Positions 55,967 to 64,000 of a DNA stretch of 64,000 bases are shown in pieces (position 1 is the first letter of the stretch; each line of letters starts with the position of its first letter). Source of the DNA: Sulfurospirillum diekertiae (GTDB lineage: Bacteria; Campylobacterota; Campylobacteria; Campylobacterales; Sulfurospirillaceae); the NCBI RefSeq assembly GCF_011769985.2, contig NZ_CP039734.2, forward strand, positions 558,001 to 622,000. The letters run 5' to 3'. Position numbers and translations under genes: made by a program. The notes beneath the pieces are model-generated. The model was given only the letters and a program-made list of their open reading frames with translations. It was not told where the DNA came from and searched no databases.

Positions 55967-58782
55967 TCAAAATTTACGGCGCTAGAGAAAATAATCTTAA
56001 AAATATCAATTTGGAAATTCCAAAAAATAAGCTTGTGGTTTTTACGGGCTTAAGTGGAAGTGGTAAAAGTACCTTGGCGTTTGATACGCTTTATGCAGAA
56101 GGGCAACGCCGCTATATCGAATCGCTTTCGTCGTATGCGAGACAGTTTTTGGATCGTGTGGGCAAACCCGATGTCGATAAAATCGAAGGGTTAACGCCTG
56201 CGATTGCGATTGATCAAAAAACGACGAGTAAAAACCCGCGCTCAACGGTGGGAACGATTACGGAAATCTATGATTACCTGCGCTTGCTTTATGCGCGTGT
56301 GGGAAAACAGCACTGTCATTTGTGTGGCAAAGAGATTTCTCAGATGTCGGTGGCAGATATTATCGAGCAGGTATTAAAACTTCCTCCTGAAACGAAACTT
56401 TCCATCTTAGCGCCATTGGTGCGTGAGAAAAAAGGTAGTTTTGCGGATATGATCGAGTCTTTACGTCACAAAGGTTATGTGCGCGCTTTGATTGATGGTG
56501 TGATGGTCCGTTTGGATGAAGAAGTCGAGCTTTTAAAAACCAAAAAACATACGATTAAAGTCATTATCGATCGTGTGGTGGTGCGTGATGAAAATAGAGA
56601 CCGTATTGCGACCGACATTGAAAAAGCACTTTTGGAGAGTTATGGTGAAGTGGAACTAGACATCTCCAATGCTGAAGAAGTAGGGCTAACAACATCGCAT
56701 ATTCATTACAGTGAGCATTTGGCGTGTTTTGATTGTAAGATCAGTTTTGAACCCCTCGAACCACTTTCCTTTTCGTTTAACTCACCCAAAGGAGCATGCC
56801 CAACATGCGATGGTTTGGGCATTCGCTATACGTTGGATCTTAAAAAAATCATCAATGAGCATGTAAGCATCGAAGAGGGTGCGATTAAAATCTTTTACGG
56901 ATTTAACAAAAGTTTTTACGCTAAATTCTTACAAGCTTTTTGTGAGGCTGCGGGTATTAATACCAAAATACCATATGAAGAGTTAGAAGAGCACCAACAA
57001 AAAGCCATTTTGCACGGTGGGGTGGAAGATGCGACCTTCTTTTGGAAAAAACATAAGCTAATTCGTAAATGGGAAGGTGTCATCAAAATCGCTTACGATA
57101 TGCTCAAAGATGAAAAAGAGTTGGGTGATTATATGAGCGAAAAGACGTGCGACACGTGTGGTGGGTATCGTCTGAAAAAAGAGAGTCTAGCGGTTCGTTT
57201 AGCTAAGAAAAACATCGCCGATATTTTGGAATTCCCCATCGATCAGTGTTTAGCTTTTTTCCAAGACGAGAAAAATTTTGCTTCGATGAAACCACAGCAG
57301 AAGATGATTTCTGAGCCTATTTTAAAAGAGATCAAAGAGCGTCTGTTTTTCTTGTTTGACGTAGGATTAGGCTATATCAGTTTAGGACGAGATGCTAGAA
57401 CGATCAGTGGCGGTGAGGCGCAGCGTATTCGTATTGCTTCGCAAATTGGCAGTGGGCTAACAGGTGTCATGTATGTGCTCGATGAACCTAGCATTGGTCT
57501 GCATGAGAGAGATACGCTTAAACTCATCCGAACGCTTCGCAGTTTGCAGAAAAAAGGCAATTCGGTGATTGTCGTTGAACACGATAAAGAGACGATTAAA
57601 ACGGCTGATTTCATTGTCGACATAGGACCAGGGGCTGGAAAATTTGGAGGTGAAGTGGTCTTTCAAGGTACCAATGAAGAGCTTTTAAAAAGCAATACGC
57701 TCACCGCGCAATACCTTAACGGCACGAAAGTCATTCACTACCGCAAGAACCGCAAGCAAGAGCGTTGGATAGAGCTTAATCATGTTACGATCAACAATAT
57801 TCAAAACCTTGATGTCAAAATTCCTTTAGGCAATCTTGTCGCCATTACAGGAGTGAGCGGTAGTGGTAAAAGCTCACTCATTCTTCAGACCTTGCTTCCT
57901 GTTGCCAAAGAGTATCTTAACCGCGCGAAAAAAGTGAACAAAGTCGCGGGGGTTGAATGCATTGGTCTCGATCAACTCGATAAAGTCATTTATCTGGATC
58001 AAAGCCCTATTGGCAGGACTCCACGAAGTAATCCTGCAACGTATACAGGCGTGATGGATGAGATTCGTGCACTGTTCGCTAAAACCAAAGAGGCTCAGAT
58101 AAGAGGCTACAATGTGGGACGATTTTCGTTTAACGTTAAAGGTGGACGTTGTGAAAAGTGCCAAGGTGATGGTGAAATTAAGATTGAGATGCACTTTTTA
58201 CCCGACATTATGGTCAAGTGTGATGTCTGTAAAGGTCAACGCTACAACGCACAAACATTAGAGATTAAGTATAAAGGGAAGTCTATCTCGGATGTTCTCA
58301 ATATGAGTGTGGATGAAGCCTATGACTTTTTTAAAGCTATTCCTAAAATTAACCAAAAAATTCAAACACTCTCCGATGTTGGTTTGGGGTATATCACCTT
58401 AGGTCAAAATGCTGTGACATTGAGTGGTGGTGAGGCACAACGTATTAAACTAGCCAAAGAGCTGAGCAAGAAGGATACAGGCAATACATTGTATGTTTTG
58501 GACGAGCCAACGACAGGTTTACACTTCGCTGATGTGGACAGACTGGTAAAAGTGTTACACCATCTCACAGATATGGGTAACAGTGTATTGGTCATTGAAC
58601 ATAATATGGATGTCATCAAAAATGCAGATTATATGATTGATATGGGACCCGATGGAGGAAGCTACGGAGGGCGTATTATCGCAGTTGGAACGCCTTTTGA
58701 AGTTGCACAAGATGCCTCAAAAACAGAAAGTTATACGGGAAAATTTTTAGCACAGGAACTAGCATCAGAGAAGAAATCCTAA
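55963..58782 (+). CDS. uvrA: excinuclease ABC subunit A
   Basis: DNA-damage sensor of nucleotide-excision repair. 939 aa: two ABC-ATPase modules, Walker A GLSGSGKSTLAF and GVSGSGKSSLIL, signatures ISGGEAQRIRIAS and LSGGEAQRIKLA, and zinc fingers CHLC...CFDC and CEKC...CDVC. Full length. Overlaps the TauE-like gene by 4 nt. Confidence 0.98.
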   Translation: MIKIYGARENNLKNINLEIPKNKLVVFTGLSGSGKSTLAFDTLYAEGQRRYIESLSSYARQFLDRVGKPDVDKIEGLTPAIAIDQKTTSKNPRSTVGTITEIYDYLRLLYARVGKQHCHLCGKEISQMSVADIIEQVLKLPPETKLSILAPLVREKKGSFADMIESLRHKGYVRALIDGVMVRLDEEVELLKTKKHTIKVIIDRVVVRDENRDRIATDIEKALLESYGEVELDISNAEEVGLTTSHIHYSEHLACFDCKISFEPLEPLSFSFNSPKGACPTCDGLGIRYTLDLKKIINEHVSIEEGAIKIFYGFNKSFYAKFLQAFCEAAGINTKIPYEELEEHQQKAILHGGVEDATFFWKKHKLIRKWEGVIKIAYDMLKDEKELGDYMSEKTCDTCGGYRLKKESLAVRLAKKNIADILEFPIDQCLAFFQDEKNFASMKPQQKMISEPILKEIKERLFFLFDVGLGYISLGRDARTISGGEAQRIRIASQIGSGLTGVMYVLDEPSIGLHERDTLKLIRTLRSLQKKGNSVIVVEHDKETIKTADFIVDIGPGAGKFGGEVVFQGTNEELLKSNTLTAQYLNGTKVIHYRKNRKQERWIELNHVTINNIQNLDVKIPLGNLVAITGVSGSGKSSLILQTLLPVAKEYLNRAKKVNKVAGVECIGLDQLDKVIYLDQSPIGRTPRSNPATYTGVMDEIRALFAKTKEAQIRGYNVGRFSFNVKGGRCEKCQGDGEIKIEMHFLPDIMVKCDVCKGQRYNAQTLEIKYKGKSISDVLNMSVDEAYDFFKAIPKINQKIQTLSDVGLGYITLGQNAVTLSGGEAQRIKLAKELSKKDTGNTLYVLDEPTTGLHFADVDRLVKVLHHLTDMGNSVLVIEHNMDVIKNADYMIDMGPDGGSYGGRIIAVGTPFEVAQDASKTESYTGKFLAQELASEKKS

Positions 58783-58873
58783 AATATGTTCCCTTTAGTA
58801 ACGTTTTTTAGTGGAAAAAATATCACAGTACCTTTTACATGTAAATCTACATAATATAGACATATCTTTTCAT

Positions 58874-58879
58874 TATAAT
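58874..58879 (+). promoter_or_regulatory. -10 box before the first symporter gene
   Basis: TATAAT, 31 nt before the GTG start, 29 nt downstream of a TTACATGTAA copy (58835-58844). Confidence 0.5.
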
Positions 58880-58910
58880 CGGTTCATCAAAAAAACGAAA
58901 AGGATGTTTC

Positions 58911-60230
58911 GTGGAAAAAACCGTGAATGTGAAGAAAAAAGATTGGATGCACTATACGATAAAAAGCTTGGCCTTTTGGGTTATTTTTGGCATTATCGCA
59001 GGTATTGCTCTTGGTATGGTTGATCCTAAACTGGCAACGCAAGCAAAGCCAGGAATTGATTGGTTTATTCAAGCGTTGAAATGGCTTGTTGGACCGATTA
59101 TCTTCTTAACCATTATTTCAGGTATTGTTGGACTTGAAAGTCTTAAAGAAGTTGGTTCAATTGGATTAAAAGCATTAATCTATTTTGAAATCGTAAGTAC
59201 CTTTGCGTTGGCAATCGGTGTACTTTTTGGAAATATGTTTGGACCTGGACATGGAATGAACCTTTCCGTTGATTCGCTAGATCCTAAAAGTGTTGCTAAA
59301 TTTACAAGCACGGGTGACGTTGGGTCTATATGGTCTATCCTCAAAAATGCAGTTCCAAGTGACCCTATTACACCATTTCTGAATGGTAATACACTTCAAG
59401 TATTAACGATGGCATTGGTTTTAGCCATTTTGATCGCTGCTTTTGGTGGAAAACATAAAGCTACTATTTTGAAACCACTTGAAATTGTTCAAAACTTTTT
59501 CTTCAAAATCTTAACGATTTTGATGTGGTTAAGCCCTATCGCATCTTTTAGTGCGATGGCATTTTTGATCGGTAAATTTGGTATTGCTTCTTTGATCAAT
59601 ATGGCAAGTTTATTGGGTGTTATGGCTATCTCTGTACTTGCATTTGTTTTTGGTGTCCTTGGTATTATTATGGCAATCTTCAAAATCAATATTTTCAAAT
59701 TTATGCGCTTTATCGCTAAAGAGGTATTGATTGTATTTGCAACGTCATCCAGTGAATCTGCATTGGCTCCATTGATGCGTCGTCTAGAAGCCGCTGGTGT
59801 AAGCAGAGGAACAACAGGTCTTGTTATTCCAACGGGGTATTCATTTAACCTTGATTGTACGAACATCTATCTTTCACTCTCCATTATCTTTATTTCTCAA
59901 GCGTTCAATATTCCATTGACCCTTGGTGAAGAGTTAAGTATCATCTTCATTTTGATGGTTACCTCAAAAGGTGCTGTAGGTGTAACAGGTTCTGGTTTTA
60001 TCGTTCTTGCAGGAACTTTGTCTGCCATGGGTGGCGCAATTCCTGTGGTAACGGTTGCGGTACTTCTTGGTGTTGATAAATTCATGAGCGAAATGAGAGC
60101 GGTAGGTAACCTTTGTGGTAATGCGGTTGCTGCTGTTGTTGTTGGTGCTTGGGATAAACAGATCGATATGGATAAATTCAGATACGCATTAGATCATCCA
60201 GAGAGTGTTGAAGACACAATTCCTGGTTAA
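58911..60230 (+). CDS. dicarboxylate/amino-acid:cation symporter (copy 1)
   Basis: 439 aa DAACS transporter (GltP/DctA fold), with SSSESALAPLMRRLEAAG, PTGYSFNLDCTNIYLSLS and TSKGAVGVTGSGFIV. GTG start, AAAGGA upstream. Imports C4-dicarboxylates or glutamate/aspartate. Next to a paralog 227 nt downstream. A terminator with a GGTCAATGA stem follows. Confidence 0.85.
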   Translation: MEKTVNVKKKDWMHYTIKSLAFWVIFGIIAGIALGMVDPKLATQAKPGIDWFIQALKWLVGPIIFLTIISGIVGLESLKEVGSIGLKALIYFEIVSTFALAIGVLFGNMFGPGHGMNLSVDSLDPKSVAKFTSTGDVGSIWSILKNAVPSDPITPFLNGNTLQVLTMALVLAILIAAFGGKHKATILKPLEIVQNFFFKILTILMWLSPIASFSAMAFLIGKFGIASLINMASLLGVMAISVLAFVFGVLGIIMAIFKINIFKFMRFIAKEVLIVFATSSSESALAPLMRRLEAAGVSRGTTGLVIPTGYSFNLDCTNIYLSLSIIFISQAFNIPLTLGEELSIIFILMVTSKGAVGVTGSGFIVLAGTLSAMGGAIPVVTVAVLLGVDKFMSEMRAVGNLCGNAVAAVVVGAWDKQIDMDKFRYALDHPESVEDTIPG

Positions 60231-60243
60231 TCAATTTTTATAC

Positions 60244-60290
60244 GGTCAATGAGGTGTTACAATTACTTCATTGACCTCTTTCTTTTTAAT
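60244..60290 (+). terminator. terminator after first symporter gene
   Basis: Stem GGTCAATGA/TCATTGACC (60244-60252 with 60268-60276), loop 15 nt, then TCTTTCTTTTT. Separates the two paralogous symporters. Confidence 0.8.
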
Positions 60291-60456
60291 ATAATTTCCC
60301 CCCTTTTCTTTAAAAAATCTCATTAAAATCCCTTTTCGTATGCCATAATAAATCATATATCATAAAACACTTTGCAAATCACATCTTAAGTTTTCGTAGA
60401 AATTACGCATCGGTTATAGAGCTTAGACTGGTTTTAAAGTATCAAAAGGGTCTTCG

Positions 60457-61785
60457 TTGAACAGAGTGAGCAAGAAAAAGGGAAGTAAGAAAGATTGGAA
60501 GCACTATACCGTTAAAAGTTTGGCTTTTTGGGTGATCGTCGCTATTATCGCAGGTGTGACCTTTGGTGTGATGGATCCAGAGAATGCTATCAAGGCAAAA
60601 CCTGGAATTGACTGGTTTATTCAAGTTTTGAAATGGCTTGTTGGACCGATTATCTTTTTAACGATTATTACGGGTATTGTTGGGCTTGAAAGCCTTAAAG
60701 AAGTTGGCTCCATTGGTATTAAAGCATTTATCTATTTTGAGATAGTGAGTACATTTGCTCTTGCCATTGGTGTTTTATTTGGTAATATTCTCCGCCCGGG
60801 GGAGGGAATGAATCTCTCCATTGAATCCTTAGACGCTTCTAGTATTGAAAGTTTTACGCAGGTAAAACAGGAGGTAGGTTCAGCATGGAGCATTCTCAGA
60901 CATGCCATTCCTAATGATCCTATTTCACCATTTTTACACGGGGATACGCTCCAAGTGCTCACAATGGCACTTTTCTTTGCAATCCTTCTTTCTGCTTTTG
61001 GTGGAAAACATAAAATCACGATTTTAAAACCTTTAGAAAAAGCGCAAAACTTTTTCTTTAAAATTTTAACATTGATCATGTGGTCAAGCCCTATTGCAAG
61101 CTTTAGTGCTATGGCATTTTTGATTGGTAAGTTTGGACTATCATCACTCCTGGGTATGGCAAATTTATTGGCCGTTATGTTCGTTTCGGTTCTTGCATTT
61201 ACCTTTGGCGTGCTAGGTGTTATTTTATGGTTTTATAAAATTAATGTTTTCAAATTTATGCGTTACATTGCAAAAGAAGTCTTAATTGTCTTTGCAACTT
61301 CTTCAAGTGAAGCAGCGCTCGCTCCGCTAATGAGAAGGCTTGAGGCTGCGGGTGTTAGTAGAGGAACAACAGGGCTTGTTATTCCAACAGGTTACTCATT
61401 TAACCTTGGGTGTACCAATATTTATCTTGCACTTTCTATTATCTTTCTGTCTCAAGCATTCAATGTGCCTTTGACTTTGAGTGAGCAGATGAGCATCATT
61501 CTTATTTTGATGGTGACATCAAAAGGGGCGGTAGGGGTTACGGGTTCAGGCATTATTATCCTTGCGGGAACTTTGTCGGCAATGGGTGGTGCGATCCCTG
61601 TCGCAACGGTTGCAGTTTTGCTCGGAGTGGATAAATTTATGAGTGAAATGAGAGCTGTTGGTAACCTTTGTGGTAACGCTGTTGCCACTGTTTTTGTTGG
61701 CGTTTGGGACAAGCAGATTGACATGAAAAAATTTAAACATGCATTGGATAACCCTGATAGTATTGATGATGGGATTCCTAGTTAA
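60457..61785 (+). CDS. dicarboxylate/amino-acid:cation symporter (copy 2)
   Basis: 442 aa, close paralog of the previous gene; most residues are identical by eye, including SSSEAALAPLMRRLEAAG and PTGYSFNLGCTNIYLALS. The Asp-to-Gly change in LDC/LGC lies in a substrate-binding region, so substrates may differ. TTG start (AAAGGG upstream) or GTG 60466. Ends with a strong terminator. Confidence 0.85.
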   Translation: MNRVSKKKGSKKDWKHYTVKSLAFWVIVAIIAGVTFGVMDPENAIKAKPGIDWFIQVLKWLVGPIIFLTIITGIVGLESLKEVGSIGIKAFIYFEIVSTFALAIGVLFGNILRPGEGMNLSIESLDASSIESFTQVKQEVGSAWSILRHAIPNDPISPFLHGDTLQVLTMALFFAILLSAFGGKHKITILKPLEKAQNFFFKILTLIMWSSPIASFSAMAFLIGKFGLSSLLGMANLLAVMFVSVLAFTFGVLGVILWFYKINVFKFMRYIAKEVLIVFATSSSEAALAPLMRRLEAAGVSRGTTGLVIPTGYSFNLGCTNIYLALSIIFLSQAFNVPLTLSEQMSIILILMVTSKGAVGVTGSGIIILAGTLSAMGGAIPVATVAVLLGVDKFMSEMRAVGNLCGNAVATVFVGVWDKQIDMKKFKHALDNPDSIDDGIPS

Positions 61786-61797
61786 ACCTTTGTTACT

Positions 61798-61828
61798 CCA
61801 ATGAGGAGCTCTCCTCATTGGATTTTTA
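61798..61828 (+). terminator. terminator after second symporter gene
   Basis: Perfect 10-bp stem CCAATGAGGA/TCCTCATTGG with GCTC loop (61798-61821), then ATTTTTACT. Stops the symporter transcript before the HDOD gene. Confidence 0.88.
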
Positions 61829-61840
61829 CTTAAACCTCGC

Positions 61841-61846
61841 TATAAT
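61841..61846 (+). promoter_or_regulatory. -10 box before the HDOD gene
   Basis: TATAAT 27 nt before the ATG, directly after a terminator. Confidence 0.5.
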
Positions 61847-61872
61847 CAAACAAATTAATAAAGAGAGCTGAC

Positions 61873-62682
61873 ATGCTAGAAGAAATTGCTGAGCGCATCA
61901 AAGCACTTCCTCCCCTCCCTAAAAGTTTTCATCAGATGACGCTCATTTGCCAAGACCCAAATGCGAGTTCAGCAGACCTTGCACGGGTCATTGAAGAAGA
62001 TCCTATGATGGTTGCTAACTTATTGAAAGTCGCTAATTCTCCTTTATATAACTTTAGGCGAGAGATTAAAAGTGTACTACAAGCCGTGAGCCTTTTTGGA
62101 ATGTCTACTACACGTTCTTTAGTGACGGATATGTCGATTAAAAAATTGTTACAAGTCGATATGGCACCATATGGTGTTACGCCTGAAGAGTTTGCTGCTA
62201 TCTCAGGATTGCAAAGCGCCTTGATGGTTCAGTGGTACAGCAAGATTGATGCAACGAAAGCAGATTTTCTTTTTCTGGCGGCACTTTTGCAAGAGACCGG
62301 TAAAATTCTGATTGCCGATGAAATTGTCAAAAATGATGAAATGTATCAATTCCGTTCTGAAATTGAAAATAGTAACAATATCGCTGATGTTGAAAAAATG
62401 TTTGTCAGAATGACGAGCAGTGAAGTGGCGGGGCTTATTTTTAAACATTGGAAATTTGAAGATAAAATGGTACACGCGATTGAATACGTTGATGCTCTTG
62501 GGGTTGCTCCTTTAGACATTCGCCCTTATGCGGTTGCGCTAAAAGTGGTTAAAACGGCTATCCCTATTAATGCACCACTCAGTGAGCGAAGTATCAACCT
62601 TGCTTTGAATATTCTTGAAAAAGAAAAACTTGATAAACAAGCATTTCTTGAGGTTGTGACAAAACTCAAAGAATACTACTAA
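61873..62682 (+). CDS. HDOD-domain signalling protein
   Basis: 269 aa, one HDOD domain (about residues 10-205): IAERIKALPPLPKSFHQM, NLLKVANSPLYNF, VSLFGMSTTRSLV. HDOD proteins are catalytically dead HD phosphodiesterase relatives that act as scaffolds in signalling. The polA gene follows with a TTACATGTAA (62687) between. Confidence 0.85.
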   Translation: MLEEIAERIKALPPLPKSFHQMTLICQDPNASSADLARVIEEDPMMVANLLKVANSPLYNFRREIKSVLQAVSLFGMSTTRSLVTDMSIKKLLQVDMAPYGVTPEEFAAISGLQSALMVQWYSKIDATKADFLFLAALLQETGKILIADEIVKNDEMYQFRSEIENSNNIADVEKMFVRMTSSEVAGLIFKHWKFEDKMVHAIEYVDALGVAPLDIRPYAVALKVVKTAIPINAPLSERSINLALNILEKEKLDKQAFLEVVTKLKEYY

Positions 62683-62707
62683 CTTCTTACATGTAAAAGG
62701 TATTTCC

Positions 62708-64000
62708 GTGAAAATTCTTACAATTATTGATACATTTGGTTTCTTTTTTAGGAACTACTATGCGCTTCCACAACTGCGCAATACTCAAGGTTTTCCTACA
62801 GGACTTCTCACAGGATTTGCCAATTTTATTTATGCGATTAAGAATGAGCACGATACCGATTATCTACTGTTTGCGCTCGATAGTAAAGGCAAAAATTTTC
62901 GTCATACACTAGACCCTAACTACAAAGCAAACCGTCCCGAAGTCCCCGAAGATTTAAGGCGTCAACTTCCTGTAGCTATCTCTTGGATTGAGAAAATGGG
63001 CTTTAAATGCTATGCGCAAGAGGGGTATGAGGCGGATGATGTCATCGCATCTGCAGTACGTTTTGCGAAAAGCCATGATATTAAAGTGCGTATTGTCACC
63101 CACGATAAAGATTTGTATCAACTCATTGATGATGGCATGGTAGTGATTTATGATCCGATGAAAAAGATGGAGATTGATACGGAAAAATGTTTTGAAAAAT
63201 TTGGTGTTTATCCTAATAAAATTAATGAATATTTAGCGCTCGTGGGTGATGTTGCCGATAATATTCCCGGTGTAAAAGGCATTGGCCCAAAGGGAGCTAA
63301 AAAACTTTTGGATGATTATGGAACAATCGAAAATGTGTATGAAAACCTTGAACGTATAGGGAACCCTCGTGTTCAAGCGATGCTCGAAGAAGGACGTGAA
63401 AAAGCCTTTTTAAGCAAACAACTGGTTCGTCTGGATGATTCGCTTAACATCGCTGATAAGTTCGATGCATTTCATTTTCCTTGCGATAATCCCCTCATCA
63501 ATATAACCGATGAACTTGAAAAGTATGAGCTACGTCATATGCTCTCTCGTGTAAGAAATGAGTCTTTACATGTAAAGTCAAAAGAGGCGCCAAGTAACAG
63601 TTTTAATGCAATTTTATTGGATGATACCAAGATGTTGTTTAACATCATAGAAGGCATTGAAGAAGACGCTATAGTCGCGTTTGATACAGAGACAAATGCA
63701 TTGGATGCATACAATGCAAAGATCGTTGGATTCTCTTTTGCAACTAATACGCATGAGGCATATTATGTGCCTATCGGACATCACTATTTGGGAGTAGGCG
63801 ATCAAATTGCATTAGCCGATGCGAAGAAAGCACTGGAAGCACTTTTTACTCACAAAATTGTTGGACAAAATCTCAAATTTGATTTGGCTGTCATTGAAAA
63901 TAATTTTGGCATTAAAGATGTTGCTATTTATGCGGACACGATGCTTCTTGCATGGCTTCTTAATCCTGAAACCAATGTCGGTCTTGATACGCTCTCCCTT
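62708..64000 (+). CDS. polA: DNA polymerase I (partial, runs off right edge)
   Basis: 431 codons are present and open at the window end. 5' nuclease domain: LTIIDTFGFFFRNYYALP, FALDSKGKNFRH, YEADDVIASAVRFA, VGDVADNIPGVKGIGPKGAKKLL; then the start of the 3'-5' exonuclease domain (VAFDTETNALDAYNAKIVG, given as FDTETNALDAYN). GTG start with AAAAGG 7 nt upstream. The C-terminal polymerase domain lies outside. One LHVK palindrome (63566) between the domains. Confidence 0.96.
   Translation, partial: MKILTIIDTFGFFFRNYYALPQLRNTQGFPTGLLTGFANFIYAIKNEHDTDYLLFALDSKGKNFRHTLDPNYKANRPEVPEDLRRQLPVAISWIEKMGFKCYAQEGYEADDVIASAVRFAKSHDIKVRIVTHDKDLYQLIDDGMVVIYDPMKKMEIDTEKCFEKFGVYPNKINEYLALVGDVADNIPGVKGIGPKGAKKLLDDYGTIENVYENLERIGNPRVQAMLEEGREKAFLSKQLVRLDDSLNIADKFDAFHFPCDNPLINITDELEKYELRHMLSRVRNESLHVKSKEAPSNSFNAILLDDTKMLFNIIEGIEEDAIVAFDTETNALDAYNAKIVGFSFATNTHEAYYVPIGHHYLGVGDQIALADAKKALEALFTHKIVGQNLKFDLAVIENNFGIKDVAIYADTMLLAWLLNPETNVGLDTLSL

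Overview
The window is AT-rich Campylobacterota (epsilonproteobacterial) chromosome. From memory, the order rplU-rpmA-obgE-proB-fmt-birA-parA-parB-atp operon-tolQRAB-pal-cpoB-slyD-fabD-mtnN matches the Campylobacter jejuni backbone. Extra metabolic genes (split gltB plus gltD, thiC with a TPP riboswitch, nifO-like and HugZ-like genes, two dicarboxylate symporters) suggest a free-living relative, most likely Sulfurospirillum; the genus is inference. I found no rRNA, tRNA, CRISPR array, prophage or complete insertion sequence.

Layout. 0-4.4 kb: ctp protease, a CheX-like protein, an unknown gene and pyk. 4.5-10.5 kb: ribosomal proteins, obgE, proB, fmt, birA and parAB. 10.6-21 kb: ATP synthase followed without a break by the Tol-Pal envelope system. 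21-25.7 kb: slyD, a stripped-down NtrC-like protein, fabD, mtnN, a TtcA-like protein and recO. 25.8-36.1 kb: glutamate synthase (large subunit interrupted by a frameshift), accD, rlmH, dksA-like and dus. 36.1-38.6 kb (minus strand): a broken AEC transporter and fliO/fliN. 38.7-43.3 kb: a sigma-54-type promoter drives a MoxR ATPase/VWA operon with two paralogous helical proteins; a second sigma-54 promoter precedes a nifO-like gene. 43.3-50.8 kb: accessory genes, including two small regulons with readable operators (TetR-fabF-like, MarR-cupin). 50.8-64 kb: thiC with riboswitch, a CheX-like protein, transporters, uvrA, an HDOD protein and the start of polA, which runs off the right edge.

Three signals are not explained by the genes. 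First, the 10-bp palindrome TTACATGTAA occurs 28 times perfectly, where base composition predicts well under one; it lies in genes and gaps alike and is absent from 9-22 kb (ATP synthase/Tol). Second, three intergenic spots carry the same three-hairpin architecture around a conserved CGTAG...CGTRT backbone. Third, the sigma-54/MoxR/VWA/helical-pair/nifO-like locus looks like an undescribed AAA+ chaperone system linked to nitrogen or redox metabolism. Other points of interest are the gltB frameshift at an A8 tract, a 166-bp near-palindrome upstream of the TPP riboswitch, and a decayed AEC transporter next to its intact paralog.
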